Origin: Mikania micrantha
Taxonomy: Eukaryota > Streptophyta > Magnoliopsida > Asterales > Asteraceae
Assembly (NCBI GenBank): GCA_009363875.1
Contig: CM018688.1
Span: 62,163,001 to 62,227,000, forward strand
Direction: 5' to 3'
DNA length: 64,000 nt
Below, one piece after another: positions 1 through 11,162 of this stretch. The translations under genes were made by a program, and so were the position numbers. Within the stretch, counting starts at the first letter, position 1, and each line of letters begins with the position of its first letter. A model generated the notes under the pieces. That model was not told where the DNA came from, ran no database searches, and worked only from the letters and a program-made list of their open reading frames with translations.

Positions 1-169
1 CTGTTGTTGGGCCTGTTGGGCCAAGGACTTAGGCTGTTAGGCCTAATAGTGGCCTTTGTATGTATTTTGACCTAAAGATCTTGTGGGTGTTGTCTTGACC
101 AAGTGACCAAGGATGGGAACATGAAGCTGATTAGGGTTCAGTCAAGGTTGTTGTTTGCCGGATGGAATG

Positions 170-430
170 AGAGCATGAGAGGGCCGAATGAAGTAGAAAT
201 GGCGAATGAGGAGGCTTTGGCCGTCGAATGGCTAAGGCCCGAATGAAGTTGGGTTCTGGTCGAATAGCTCCTGGTGTGTGGGTGTCGAATGAGAAACCTT
301 GGCTGGCGAATGAGAGAAGCTCGAATGAAAGTGGAGAAGGGGTGCTGAGTGGCGAATGGGGCTATTCGGCCATGGCCATTCGCGGCCCTGGGTCACCATT
401 CGGCCGGGGTTTTGCTCAGCCACCCATCTG
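170..430. repeat. CGAATG/CATTCG motif lattice
   Basis: CGAATG or its complement CATTCG recurs about every 10-30 bp in otherwise non-repetitive sequence. It occupies the same LTR position as the CGAACC lattices of element A (2700-3150) and element X (57110-57510). Confidence 0.65.
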
Positions 431-793
431 CTACATTTCGAGGGTTCAAAGGTGGTGATGATTAAGGGTTGTGCTCGTGGCCCTATAGCTTGAAAATAAA
501 GGGTTTAGAACCGGTTTTAAGAGAAGGGTCGACTAAGGGGTGAAAACCCTAGTTTTCGTGACTTTCTCTTGCTAATACCTCAAGATCTAGTGAGTAACAG
601 CTCCGATCTGTTGTACTTTCTTGTAGAGTTCGTCGAGGGCTTCGCGTGGGCGCAAGAATCACCAAATTTCGTTAAGAAATGAGAGAGATATGGTGAGGAG
701 AAGTTTGGTGGTGGCTAGGGTTTCAAAACCGGGATTGTGGGTTTGGAGAGAGGTTGAAGATGAGAGAAATGAGGGAAAACTCTCATTTAAGAG

Positions 794-801
794 TATTTAT
801 A
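794..801 (-). promoter_or_regulatory. LTR TATA box
   Basis: TATAAATA on the minus strand is followed by a CT-rich leader. It aligns with TATAAAAG at 56699-56706 of the X LTR, so it is the probable LTR core promoter. Confidence 0.5.
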
Positions 802-1581
802 CCCCGAGGGTGTTCGGGTTCATTTTCGTTGCTCGGTTCGCGTTTTCGTTACGTTTCCGGAAAATTACGCGTAATTTAAATGGTTTTAAATAAAAAGAGT
901 TTAAATTAATTATTTTGATGAGTTTCAAAATTGTAAAATGTTATTTATTTTATTTTATTAAATTACTTTCGTTCGTGTCGTGTTTTCGTTTTCGTTTCGT
1001 CAGATCGCGTCACCTTCGCGCGTAATTCGTTCGAATCGTCACCCGAACGAATACGACGATGGTTTTGCTTTCTGACTTTTGTTTTCTACTTTTCAGTCAT
1101 TATTTCAGAATTCTAAACTCACAGATATGTTTGTGTGAATCGTCACTCACGCAAACACACTGTCAGTTCGTTATTCTGAAATAACACTGTAATTGTGTTT
1201 AGATTGTGTTTCCTCACTGTCGGACTCAACTAAACATCCTGTTTTCACATTGTTCTTGTACTGACTTGTCGGTCATCTGATTCCTGTCAGTTGTGGACAT
1301 CAGATCGCAACTGATTTGTTTCTGAGTATTGTTTGAACATCGTTGTTTCTGACTTATTGATTGACATAACTGATATTATCACTGTTGCTGGTATACATGA
1401 TTATAATTTATAATACGCGTAAACCACGGGAAGTTTAGTTGTAATTCAACTACACAGACCCGTAGTGTTTATTGCAGTTACTTATTACTGATGATGAAGG
1501 ATTATTGGTTGAGAATTGTTTTGTGATGGAACTGGGAGTTTGTTGGAGTCTGGTTACTAAACGTAGTTAAGGACCCATGGT

Positions 1582-1676
1582 CATGGTTTATCGAAATAGC
1601 GGTGGGACGGTGGCTAGGGCAGTTGCGACTGACCCTTACATATGCCCTATATATATGCATATTTCGGTCTATCATG
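1582..1676 (+). other. Hairpin cassette, copy 1 (LTR A)
   Basis: The left arm 1582-1598 is complementary to the right arm 1660-1676 over 17 positions, two of them G.U and two mismatched. Between them lie the conserved GGTGGGACGGTGGCTAGGGC, an inner hairpin AGT-TGCG-ACT (1621-1630) and CATATGCCCTATATATA. Confidence 0.75.
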
Positions 1677-2699
1677 GATGTGTCAGTGACTAGGGTTTAG
1701 TGGGTTTTGGTCTGGGAAATGATGATATTAAATTTAATAATGATGAGAATAATAAATACGCGATGTGAGGTTACGGTCATTACTTAACGCGAATGTTGAT
1801 TTAGAAATATTTACTTAATAATATATTCGCGTGAATGACGATTCACACGAATTTAATTATTAAGAATAATGTTCTAAAACGATATTCCATAAATCATTAA
1901 ATCAACTCGAAATACGATACGAGCGTCGGATTCGCAAAGGTGACGATCTTTACGAATACGTACGTGAGTAACGTGTTTCGACGAGATAGTTAAATAATAT
2001 CTCACGATATTAAATTGGTAAATAAAATCTTAAAACGTTTATTAGGAATCACAACCTAAAATGTTTTCGAATAAATTAATTTATTTAAATAATTATTTAA
2101 CGAAAACGAAACGGAATTTATTTTACGAAACAAATTATTTAAACCTATTTTAATTAAATAAAACTAATTTATTTAAAACGAGTTATTGTTTTAAATACGT
2201 TACGTTAGAAGACCGAGCATTTTATTTATTATGATTATCGCGATAAAAACGAGACCGGACCCGGGAATTGACACGCGATAAAAGAGGAAGAACCTCCTCC
2301 TTCTTCTTCATTTTTCACAAACACATTCTCTCTCTAAACCCTCTCATTTTCGTCACCCACAACACAACCAACTTCTCTCTAGCTTTGGGAGCTCGTTTCT
2401 TGACGGATTCGCGAGATTCTTGCGGCTACGTGTTCGTGAGATCAAGGAGAACAAGAAGGTGTAAAAAAATCTCGAGTTGGAATCACGTATTGAGGTAAAT
2501 CCGAGTATTTCTTTTCGGTTTTTGGGTGAAAACCCTATTTTGTTATAAATACTCATTAAACCGGGAATTTGGAGTTTTGTATTGTGTTAATCGGTTTATT
2601 ATTGAACTATGAGAAGCCATAGATGACCTTAGATCTGTAGAAATCGAGTAAAGATGGTGGGGGCTGTTGAGGGTACAGGGTTCGTGAGAATCTAAGGAT

Positions 2700-3150
2700 C
2701 GGCCGAACCCTCTTGAGCTGGAACATATATGCCGAACCCTCAAAAGGGTATGCCGAACCTTTTAGCCGCCACTAGTGCCACGAACCATCTCCTAGGACCG
2801 GACTTTCTTGTGTCCTGGACGAACCCTGTGACATTTCCAACGAACCCTCTACACTTTACGAGGCTAGCGAACCCTCTTGTGGCCTTGACGAACCCTACGC
2901 CATCATATGGCCGAACCCTGGGCTGCATGAGCAGCGAACCATTGCTTCTGAACCAGGGCGAACCCTCATGCAGATGACAACGAACTCTGGATGGCGAACC
3001 ATTGGCCGAAGCTCCTTCTCTGAAACTGCCGAACCCTTTTTCCTTTGAGATTTGGCCGAGCCTGATGGTCATTGGGTTCTCATCATGGACGAACCATGGG
3101 TCACGAACCCTATGTGGTGGCAGCCGAACCTTCGGCCATAACCTCTATAG
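2700..3150 (+). repeat. CGAACC(CT) motif lattice in LTR A
   Basis: About twenty copies of CGAACC, usually CCGAACCCT, are spaced irregularly by 10-35 bp in otherwise unique sequence. It is not a tandem repeat, because the spacers do not resemble one another. The lattice lies downstream of the CT-rich leader and a possible splice donor (GAGGTAAATCC near 2493). A 110-residue antisense reading frame across it is a by-product of the motif. Confidence 0.8.
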
Positions 3151-4099
3151 GTTCGCTGCCATATTAGGAGAACAAACTTGAAATTCGTTTAACAAAGAAA
3201 ATAAACAAGAACCTAAGGATGTGGGAACAATATATAATACGTATGCATGCATGAGGAGGATTACGGGTCACCACCTTTTTATGTAAAACACACAAATTAA
3301 GTTGGGGGATTTAATTGATAAAAGTAATTATTGGAATCATTCAAACTTAGTCTTCATAGACTAAGGAAATGGGTTTTAACAACTTAAATTGTAATGACTA
3401 TGATGACCTACATGCATGGGAAGTTGGTTAGAGCTGCCACCTTTTCTAATAACCATAAATATTGAATTATGAGATTTTTACATAATTTAAATTTTTAAAA
3501 CGAAATAACTTAACTACTATTTACTTAAATTCAATTTAAGTTTGATCATTTGAAACATGATTGACACTTAAATTAACCAAGCATGCATGTTAGTTGTGTA
3601 CTGACAAGGATAGTGCTTATGAGTCAACATATATAATCATGATGCGTATAAATAATAGTTTCTAATTATATACCTTCATTTGATTAATGTAACCACTAAG
3701 TCTAAAACATATTGTTTATGATGATTAACTATTAAGAATTAAGGGTGATATCATGGCATGGATTAAATACACTATGTTAATACAAAGCAAGCGGATCAAA
3801 ATAAAATTAATATAAACATTAATAGTGTATGGAACACTTATGCTTATAAAAGTGGAAATCGCAATAATTACAGATCGTTGAGTTACTACGAGTTATATAC
3901 GCGAGCGCGCATAATAAGAGAACACGAATTCTAAGGACTTCAGGTGAGTTCTCATAACCTCCCTTTCTTTAAACTGTTTTAGTTTTAAAACTCGGAGGTG
4001 AAACATGTATACCGGTTTAAATATTATTTTGATAACACAAGGATAATACCTGTTTATCATTATGATATTCATATTATGAATTATCACTGATTAATTTTT

Positions 4100-4365
4100 C
4101 TACATCCGTGTAAACATTGTTATTGACTTCGGTCGATAACAAAGATTACATGTATTGTCACATACTCCGTGAATCATTGCATTTGACTTCGGTTAATTGC
4201 TTTGACTTCATGTATTGTCACGTGGAGGGTTTCCACATCCGTGAAGTATTGCTCTTGACTTCGGTTAATTGCTTTGACTTCATGTATTGTCACGTGGTTA
4301 GCGACCACTCCATGATTCATGTATTTAACTTATGTTAATTACATAATGATCATGTATAGTCACGA
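4100..4365 (+). repeat. Four degenerate tandem repeats of about 65 bp in LTR A
   Basis: The unit has TCCGTGAA, then TTGACTTCGGTTAATTGC, then CATGTATTGTCACGTG. Four copies can be followed, of which the second and third are the closest. Short GTGG...CCAC inverted repeats lie between the units. Confidence 0.75.
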
Positions 4366-5018
4366 ACATTATTTGAGAATATGATTGATGAGATTGGTTG
4401 ATTAGTTGTGGATTGGTTATCTATATTTGATTATGATTAATTATGATTAACTAGGATTGATGTGGTTATGTGGTTATGTGATTGTATATGTGTATGATTG
4501 ATGAATTGGTGGACGTGTGTTGGATTATTTCATACAGGTATTCATATGGATTTCTCATGAAGATCATAAGTTTTATACCCGTTTTTAACAAAGCATTTTA
4601 TAAAACCATTTTACATCATAAACCTTTAAACTCATTTTACTAAAGCATTTTTAAATATAAAAACTTATGATTACTCACCAACTACTTTTGTAGTTGACAC
4701 TTGATTTTCTTACATGATTCAGGTGATGGAGACAAGTAGGAATGAAGAGAGGATCTCTTCTATTTTGGACATCATCATCATATAGGATCTTGGACTTAGT
4801 TAATTAACTAAATTCTGGCGATTAGAGTTTAGTTAGTTTAACTAAATCTTTTGTGTATTTGACATACTTGATTCATGATAAACATGATTTTTGTGTAATT
4901 ATTGTGGTTGATTAAATGATATATGATGATATGATTTAGATGCCCATGAGCTTGTGAACAATCTACACATCCCTCGTGGCATCCCGATGATTCCGCCGTC
5001 GGTCGGGGTGTTACAGAT

Positions 5019-5031
5019 TGGTATCAGAGCC
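5019..5031 (+). promoter_or_regulatory. Primer-binding site, element A
   Basis: TGGTATCAGAGCC, complementary to the 3' end of initiator tRNA-Met, three bases after the LTR end. It is a PBS and not a tRNA gene. Confidence 0.95.
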
Positions 5032-5251
5032 TGGGTTATAGGGAATTAGGTTACTAGAAATGGTTGACCTAGTCTATAACCATAGGATACCCTAGTATGA
5101 ATTAATTTCATACACTAGTTAGTATATTCAGGATTTCATGCTTATGTGTTTATTACATGTTAACTGAACACCTGTTATACATTTGATTATATATGCTGCT
5201 ACTAATTAATTACTTACTTGTGCCCTAATGACTCGGTAAGGACATACTCGT

Positions 5252-5341
5252 GGTGTATTGTAAAGGTGGTGGGACGGTGGTTTGGGCGGTTGCGACCTAC
5301 CCTTATCATATGCCCTATACATATACCATTTACAGTACATC
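5252..5341 (+). other. Hairpin cassette, copy 3 (leader)
   Basis: The arms TGTATTGTAAA and TTTACAGTACA pair around GGTGGTGGGACGGTGG. The inner hairpin is GGT-TGCG-ACC (5288-5297), followed by CATATGCCCTATACATA. Confidence 0.75.
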
Positions 5342-5480
5342 GGGTGGATGTCAGTATTGAGGAATAAGGGAACTACCCGTTTGGGACACTTATCTGTCTA
5401 GGAACTTAACTGCTTGGAAATTTATTTGCTTTAGGAATTATCTGTTAGATCTTGTGATCACCAGACAAGGACACACTCGT

Positions 5481-5568
5481 GGTATACTACAAAGGTGGTG
5501 GGACGGTGTAAGGGAGGTTGCGACCTACTCTTGCATATGCCCTATACATATACCATTTGAAGTATATC
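5481..5568 (+). other. Hairpin cassette, copy 4 (leader)
   Basis: The arms GGTATACTACAAA and TTTGAAGTATATC pair although their sequence differs from copy 3. The inner hairpin is AGGT-TGCG-ACCT (5515-5526). Confidence 0.75.
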
Positions 5569-6223
5569 GGGGGTCTGTCAGTGTCAGGAACTTAGGATAT
5601 TATTAGGACCTTACTAGGAGTGGTTGAAAAGATATGATTGTGGACTGTTGATGATATGTTTGATGGATTGACTGGGATTGACACTTTGGATGATCACACT
5701 TGATAAACACTTATAAATTCATTTATAAAAACATACGGATTGGACACGTAGGGTGCATAGGATTAATGAACGATAGGAGCGATTAGTGATGAAATATGGA
5801 CTTGGGTGATGATATGGACACTTGATGATAATATAAACGCATAGTGATGATACTAACACTTAGTGATGATATGGACACTTGATGAGAATAAACTATAGGG
5901 AGGATATGAACACTTAGTGACAATAAGAGCACTTCGTGATGATATGAACCCTTAATGATGATTATCTACACTGGGATTGATATGGGTTTTAGTGAACTTA
6001 TACAATTGGGGGAAACTTAATGTCAGGTGAACTTAGACATTAGGTGAACTTAGAAATAGGCGAGCCTACATGTCAGGTGAACTTAGACATTAGGCAAACC
6101 TAATTGTTCAAGGACACTAGTGATCACTTCACTCAAAATTATCCTATTTAGGATAAGGTTTGTGAAGTGAGATTATGGTGAAGTACATGACACACTCTAC
6201 ACACTAGCAAGGGCATAATCGTG

Positions 6224-6309
6224 GTGCAATGGAACGGTGGTGGGACGGTGTAGGGGAGATTGCGATCTACCTCTGCATATGCCCTATATATAAGCTTGTT
6301 GCATTGCAT
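6224..6309 (+). other. Hairpin cassette, copy 5 (leader)
   Basis: The arms GTGCAATGGAAC and GTTGCATTGCAT pair, with a third arm sequence. The inner hairpin is AGAT-TGCG-ATCT (6257-6268), so its stem has also changed on both sides. Confidence 0.75.
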
Positions 6310-6565
6310 TGGGAGGCTGTCAGTGTTAGTATAGAGTGAAGGATGTAAAGGATCTAGGAAATAGTTAGCTAACACTAGTTATGACCAACTAGGACACTTA
6401 GAATAATAATAGGCAAATTTATAGACATTATGAGTTTAAATAACAGATAGGAAATAAATATAGTTTCTATATGTAATCCTAACTGTTTAAAATAAACTCA
6501 ATTGACCATTGTTTGTATGACTTACGTTGTAAACGGTAGTAACATGTTTCTAATTTCTCAGAAAC

Positions 6566-9500
6566 ATGCCGCCTCGCCGTCACAACGAAGATGACTCAAA
6601 CAATGGGGATGCTAACAACAGTAATGCCAACTCCGGCATACAAGAGTTAGCCACACTTATTTCTGGATTGGTGAGCCAACTGACTCAGGCTAACCAGAAC
6701 ATTAACCAGAATCGAGGTGGTGCAAACCAGACAACTTGCACGTTCAAACACTTCAATTCCTGCAATCCCCTGAAATTTACGGGTGCTGAATCGGCCACTG
6801 GTCTGCTGCAGTGGTTCGAGAGTATGGAGAACACCTTCATTAACAGCGAATGTCCCGAGAATCTGAAAGTTCGCTATGCCACCAGTGTTTTCCAAAAGAG
6901 AGCACTGACTTGGTGGAATGGGGAAAAACGAACTAGGGGAGTGGATGCTGCCTTAGCACTGACATGGACAGAGGTCAAGAATCTGATGACCACTGAATTC
7001 TGTCCTAGAAGCGAGATGAGGAAGCTTGAGACTGAGTTCTGGGAACTCAAACAAGACAGTGGAGAAAACATCATCTACAATACTCAGTTTCATGAGTATA
7101 GCTTACTGGTACCTCATATGGTGACACCCTTGGAGAGGGCGATTGAGAAGTATATCGGCGGGCTGCCGGTGCAGATTCAGGATACAGTCTATGGGAGCAA
7201 TCCCAAAACACTTGAGGCTGTAATCCGATTATCTGCAACTCTTACTGATAATCACGTGAGGAATGGAACTCTTACTCGGAAGGGACACAAGAAGACTGAC
7301 ACCAAGACTACTGCAAAGGAAGTCAAAGCTGAAGTCAAGTCTGAAGCTGCTAGTTCATCCAAAAGCAGCAACAAGAAGAGAAAGACCAGAAACTTCATGG
7401 TCACTGCTCCTGCTGCTAAGTCTGCACAGCAATCATCAAACAATTCAACTGCTAGGAATTTCACTGGGAACACTCCTCAGTGTAACACCTGCCGTTATCA
7501 TCACGCACCAAATTTGCCTTGTCGCGTCTGCAACAACTGTGGCAAATTTGGTCACTTTGCTAATGTTTGTCGGAGCGCACCGCAAGCACAAAGGTTGCAA
7601 CATGCACCGCTTGCACTGCCAGCTCCTCATACACAACCTATACCAGCTGTACCCGTTCGCCAGGTACCTCAGGCACAAGCAAGAGCCTGTTATGAGTGTG
7701 GTGAAGTGGGTCATTTCAGGAATCAATGCCCAAAGTTGACCGGGAATAATCAAAGGGTGGCAAGAGGCCGGGCTTTTCAACTGAATGCTCCAGCTGCTCA
7801 AGCCAACCAGGAGGTGGTCAACGGTACATTTCTGATCAACAACTCTTATGCATCTATCTTATTTGATTCTGGTGCTGATAGGAGTTTCGTTTCATATGAT
7901 TTTGAGTGCTTGCTTGGTAGAACACGTACATACTTAGATAAACCGTTTAACGTGGAAGTGGCTGACGGAAACACTATTGATATTTACACTATTATCGTTG
8001 GATGTACGGTGAACTTAAATGATCACGTCTTTCCAATTGATCTTATACCTATGCATCTTGGTAGCTTTGATGTTATCATAGGCATGGATTGGTTAGCCAC
8101 TCACAAAGCGGAGATTGTTTGTCATGAGAAATATATTCGTATTCCTTTACCTTCGGGTGAAACCTTGAGAATATTTGGAGAAACTGCTAGCAAAGGTCTT
8201 AAGCTTATGTCATGCACTAAAGCACACAAGTACCTTAGAAAGAAATGTGTAGCATTTCTAGCTCATATTGTGGAGAAGAAAGAGAAAGAAAAGAAAATTG
8301 AAGATGTTCCAGTGATACGAGATTTTCCGGAAGTATTTCCAGATGATTTGCCGGGTCTTCCACCAGAACGTCAAGTTGAGTTCCGAATCGACTTAGTACC
8401 TGGTGCGAACCCAGTCGCCAAAACTCCCTACAGACTTGCGCCTTCGGAGTTGCAAGAATTGGCGAGTCAACTGCAAGAACTTACCGATAAAGGATTCATT
8501 CGCCCGAGCCATTCACCATGGGGTGCACCGGTCCTGTTTGTCAAGAAAAAGGACGGGTCATTCCGGATGTGCATCGATTACCGCGAATTGAACAAGTTGA
8601 CTATCAAGAATCGATACCCACTGCCGCGCATCGATGATCTCTTCGATCAGCTTCAAGGCTCGGCATGGTTTTCAAAGATCGATCTTAGGTCTGGGTACCA
8701 TCAGCTTCGTGTACATGATGATGATATTCCCAAGACTGCTTTCAGAACCAGATATGGCCACTATGAATTTTTGGTAATGCCCTTCGGCCTTACCAATGCA
8801 CCTGCGGTTTTCATGGACCTCATGAACCGTGTTTGCAGGCCATACTTGGATAAATTTGTGATAGTATTCATTGATGATATTTTGATCTACTCAAAGACCA
8901 AGGAAGAACACGAGAAACACCTTAAGTTGGTTTTGGAGATTCTAAGAGAAGAGCGACTGTATGCCAAATTCTCTAAATGTGAATTTTGGCTTAAGGAAGT
9001 TCAATTCTTGGGGCACATAGTCAACGAATACGGTGTTCACGTGGATCCTGCGAAGATTGATGCTGTGAAGAATTGGAGTACACCGAAGACACCCACGGAG
9101 ATTCGATCATTTCTCGGACTTGCCGGTTACTATCGGCGGTTCATATCGAACTTCTCCAGGATTGCTGTCCCTCTCACTGTTTTGACTCAGAAGAATAGGC
9201 CATACGAGTGGGGACCAAAGCAAGAAGAGGCATTTCAGACTCTGAAGCAGAAACTTTGTGATGCTCCTGTCCTGACACTGCCTGATGGAAATGATGATTT
9301 TGTAGTCTATTGTGATGCATCCAACTTAGGTCTCGGTTGTGTTCTCATGCAACGGGGAAAGGTTGTGGCTTATGCATCAAGACAATTGAAGATTCATGAG
9401 AAGAACTACACTACGCACGACTTGGAACTTGGTGCAGTCGTGTTTGCTTTGAAGATATGGAGACATTATCTTTATGGCACCAAGTGTGTAGTCTTTACTG

Positions 9501-11128
9501 ATCATAAAAGTTTGCAACATATTCTAAATCAGAAAGAGCTCAATATGAGACAACGGAGATGGGTTGAACTGTTGAACGATTATGACTGTGAAATTCGCTA
9601 CCATCCTGGTAAAGCGAATGTAGTAGCAGATGCGCTTAGTCGCAAAAGTCAAGTTCAGATTCATAGTGTCCGAGTGCACACTAATCTCCGTAATGATGTT
9701 CTCACAGCCCAACAACACTCATTAGCTCAAGATAATTTGAAAAATGAGATGTCTTGCGGGGCTGAAGTCTTATTGGAAACTAAGGATGACGGTTTGATGT
9801 ATTACTTGAATCGGTTGTGGATACCGAACAGGGGTGATCTTAGGATGCTGATTATGGATGAAGCTCATAAGTCTCGTTATTCAATTCATCCAGGTGCTGA
9901 TAAGATGTATCAAGACCTTAGGGGCTTGTACTGGTGGCCTGGAATGAAGAAGGATATTGCTGAATATGTGTCAAAATGCCTTAACTGTGCCAAAGTCAAG
10001 GCAGAACATCAGCGACCTTCGGGATTGTTACTACAACCAGAAATACCGATGTGGAAGTGGGAGAATATCTCCATGGATTTCATTACTAAACTCCCACGAA
10101 CCGCAAACGGTAAAGATAGTATTTGGGTGATAGTTGATAGATTAACCAAGTCGGCTCATTTCTTACCGATACGCGAAACTTACCCTGTGCGGAAGTTAGC
10201 TCGTATTTACATTGATGAAATCGTTAGCCGACATGGTATTCCCTTGAGTATAATATCGGATCGTGATGCTCGTTTCACGGCACGATTTTGGGAATCACTA
10301 CATGAAGCTTTTGGAACAAGACTGGATCTTAGCACTGCTTATCATCCTCAAACGGATGGTCAAACGGAGCGAACGATTCAGACATTAGAAGACATGTTGA
10401 GAGCTTGTGTCATCGATTTCGGTGGCAATTGGGATAGCCATCTACCATTAGTTGAGTTCTCGTATAACAACAGTTACCACGCGAGCATTGGCATGGCGCC
10501 GTTTGAAGCTCTTTATGGCAGGAAATGTCGGTCACCTATTTGCTGGACCGAAGTCGGCGATTCGCAGATTACGGGTCCCGAGATTATTCAGGAAACGACT
10601 GACAAGATCCGCCAAATCCGCGACAATCTGTTAGCTGCTCGCAGTCGACAGAAGAGTTACGCGGATAAACGGAGAAAACCTTTAGAGTTTGAAGTGGGAG
10701 ATATGGTATTGCTCAAAGTATCGCCTTGGAAAGGCGTTGTGCGATTCGGGAAGAAAGGAAAGCTTGCTCCGCGTTATGTGGGCCCTTTTAAGATCCTCGA
10801 ACGGATTGGGAAGGTTGCTTACAAATTGGAACTTCCTGATGAACTTAGTAATGTGCACCCGACGTTTCACGTGTCCAATCTAAGAAAGTGCTTAGCTGAT
10901 CAAGATCTTCAGGTACCACTCGATGACATTCGTATCGATGATACCATGCACTTCGTTGAAAAACCAGTGGAGATAATGGATCGTGAGGTTAAACAGCTCA
11001 AACGCAGTAGAATTCCAATTGTCAAAGTACGTTGGGAATCGAAGCGGGGTCCAGAATTCACATGGGAGCGGGAAGATCAGATGAAGCTTAAGTACCCACA
11101 TTTATTTACTACGGTCACTCCAAGTTGA
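6566..11128 (+). CDS. Gag-Pol polyprotein of element A (Tekay-like), intact
   Basis: This 1520-aa uninterrupted polyprotein provides the capsid and the enzymes for copying and inserting the element. In order it shows a retrotransposon Gag domain (about 60-240); two CCHC knuckles, [14 protein letters not shown] (about 322) and [14 protein letters not shown] (about 374); an aspartic protease with DSGAD (about 434); reverse transcriptase with FIDDILIYS (about 768); RNase H with YCDAS (about 915); and an integrase with an HHCC finger (HPGADKMY near 1108, CLNCAKVK near 1138) and DDE-type core ([24 protein letters not shown]). The end is chromodomain-like (about 1455-1515, [16 protein letters not shown]). 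The first ATG after the leader gives [10 protein letters not shown], matching the start of element X Gag. All catalytic residues I can recognise are present, so it may be functional. Gag and Pol share one frame, as is usual in this clade. Confidence 0.95.
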   Translation: MPPRRHNEDDSNNGDANNSNANSGIQELATLISGLVSQLTQANQNINQNRGGANQTTCTFKHFNSCNPLKFTGAESATGLLQWFESMENTFINSECPENLKVRYATSVFQKRALTWWNGEKRTRGVDAALALTWTEVKNLMTTEFCPRSEMRKLETEFWELKQDSGENIIYNTQFHEYSLLVPHMVTPLERAIEKYIGGLPVQIQDTVYGSNPKTLEAVIRLSATLTDNHVRNGTLTRKGHKKTDTKTTAKEVKAEVKSEAASSSKSSNKKRKTRNFMVTAPAAKSAQQSSNNSTARNFTGNTPQCNTCRYHHAPNLPCRVCNNCGKFGHFANVCRSAPQAQRLQHAPLALPAPHTQPIPAVPVRQVPQAQARACYECGEVGHFRNQCPKLTGNNQRVARGRAFQLNAPAAQANQEVVNGTFLINNSYASILFDSGADRSFVSYDFECLLGRTRTYLDKPFNVEVADGNTIDIYTIIVGCTVNLNDHVFPIDLIPMHLGSFDVIIGMDWLATHKAEIVCHEKYIRIPLPSGETLRIFGETASKGLKLMSCTKAHKYLRKKCVAFLAHIVEKKEKEKKIEDVPVIRDFPEVFPDDLPGLPPERQVEFRIDLVPGANPVAKTPYRLAPSELQELASQLQELTDKGFIRPSHSPWGAPVLFVKKKDGSFRMCIDYRELNKLTIKNRYPLPRIDDLFDQLQGSAWFSKIDLRSGYHQLRVHDDDIPKTAFRTRYGHYEFLVMPFGLTNAPAVFMDLMNRVCRPYLDKFVIVFIDDILIYSKTKEEHEKHLKLVLEILREERLYAKFSKCEFWLKEVQFLGHIVNEYGVHVDPAKIDAVKNWSTPKTPTEIRSFLGLAGYYRRFISNFSRIAVPLTVLTQKNRPYEWGPKQEEAFQTLKQKLCDAPVLTLPDGNDDFVVYCDASNLGLGCVLMQRGKVVAYASRQLKIHEKNYTTHDLELGAVVFALKIWRHYLYGTKCVVFTDHKSLQHILNQKELNMRQRRWVELLNDYDCEIRYHPGKANVVADALSRKSQVQIHSVRVHTNLRNDVLTAQQHSLAQDNLKNEMSCGAEVLLETKDDGLMYYLNRLWIPNRGDLRMLIMDEAHKSRYSIHPGADKMYQDLRGLYWWPGMKKDIAEYVSKCLNCAKVKAEHQRPSGLLLQPEIPMWKWENISMDFITKLPRTANGKDSIWVIVDRLTKSAHFLPIRETYPVRKLARIYIDEIVSRHGIPLSIISDRDARFTARFWESLHEAFGTRLDLSTAYHPQTDGQTERTIQTLEDMLRACVIDFGGNWDSHLPLVEFSYNNSYHASIGMAPFEALYGRKCRSPICWTEVGDSQITGPEIIQETTDKIRQIRDNLLAARSRQKSYADKRRKPLEFEVGDMVLLKVSPWKGVVRFGKKGKLAPRYVGPFKILERIGKVAYKLELPDELSNVHPTFHVSNLRKCLADQDLQVPLDDIRIDDTMHFVEKPVEIMDREVKQLKRSRIPIVKVRWESKRGPEFTWEREDQMKLKYPHLFTTVTPS

Positions 11129-11149
11129 ATTTCGGGACGAAATTCCTTT

Positions 11150-11162
11150 AACTAGGGGAGAC
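11150..11162 (+). promoter_or_regulatory. Polypurine tract, element A
   Basis: The purine-rich AACTAGGGGAGAC lies immediately before TGTAACA, the 3' LTR start. It is the plus-strand primer site. Confidence 0.85.

Larger units (their letters stand above)
1..1353 (-). repeat. Truncated inverted LTR of a Tekay-like (element X family) retrotransposon
   Basis: Read on the minus strand, this stretch matches the start of the element X LTR: 47880-48163 and then 56479 onward. Shared blocks include GACAGGAATCAGATG, the run GGTGACGCGATCTGACG, the AT-rich spacer and a TATA box (TATAAATA, plus positions 794-801) followed by a CT-rich leader. Positions about 170-430 carry a lattice of CGAATG/CATTCG motifs in the place where LTR X has CGAACC motifs. 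The 3' part lies outside the window. The 5' end is cut off at 1353, roughly 190 bp inside the LTR, where element A begins in the opposite direction. No coding capacity is seen. Confidence 0.7.
1354..5015 (+). repeat. 5' LTR of element A (first 96 bp missing)
   Basis: Identical to 11259-14920 and ends in TTACA just before the PBS. It contains a hairpin cassette (1582-1676), an AT-rich U3-like part, a TATA-like GATAAAAG near 2275 followed by a CT-rich leader, a CGAACC lattice (2700-3150), a splice-donor-like AGGTGAGTTC near 3942, tandem repeats (4100-4365) and an acceptor-like pyrimidine stretch ending in CAG near 4724. The LTR may therefore carry introns in its transcript, which is an inference. 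Confidence 0.92.
5032..6565 (+). other. Untranslated leader of element A with three hairpin cassettes
   Basis: This 1.5-kb non-coding stretch lies between the PBS and the gag start. It contains three hairpin cassettes (listed separately), short degenerate repeats with the words ACACTTAGTGATGATATGG (about 5815-5960) and AGGTGAACTTAGACATTAGG (about 6020-6115), and no ORF of note. Its length and structure suggest a packaging or translation-control role, which is an inference only. Confidence 0.75.

Noticed and set aside
1641..1660. CCCTATATATA in the cassette as a TATA box
   Set aside because: It also occurs three times in the leader and near the 3' end of LTR X, inside a conserved hairpin; better TATA boxes exist at 56699 and 794. 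A promoter role is not excluded, just not supported.
2740..3072. 110-residue antisense ORF (and its copy at 12645-12977)
   Set aside because: It runs across the CGAACC lattice; its repeated GFV/GF residues are just the motif read backwards, with no recognisable domain.
2700..3150. CRISPR-like look of the motif lattices
   Set aside because: The repeated word is only 6-8 bp, spacing is irregular, and the context is a plant LTR.
4117..4338. 73-residue ORF with repeated SVNCFDFMYCHV
   Set aside because: It is a by-product of the 65-bp tandem repeats of LTR A; it has no start context or homologue I know.
5017..5031. tRNA gene
   Set aside because: The tRNA-Met similarity at 5019, 22277, 40771 and 60034 is limited to the primer-site complement; no tRNA body is present.
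7263..7739. 158-residue ORF overlapping gag of element A
   Set aside because: Out-of-frame shadow of the intact gag-pol ORF.
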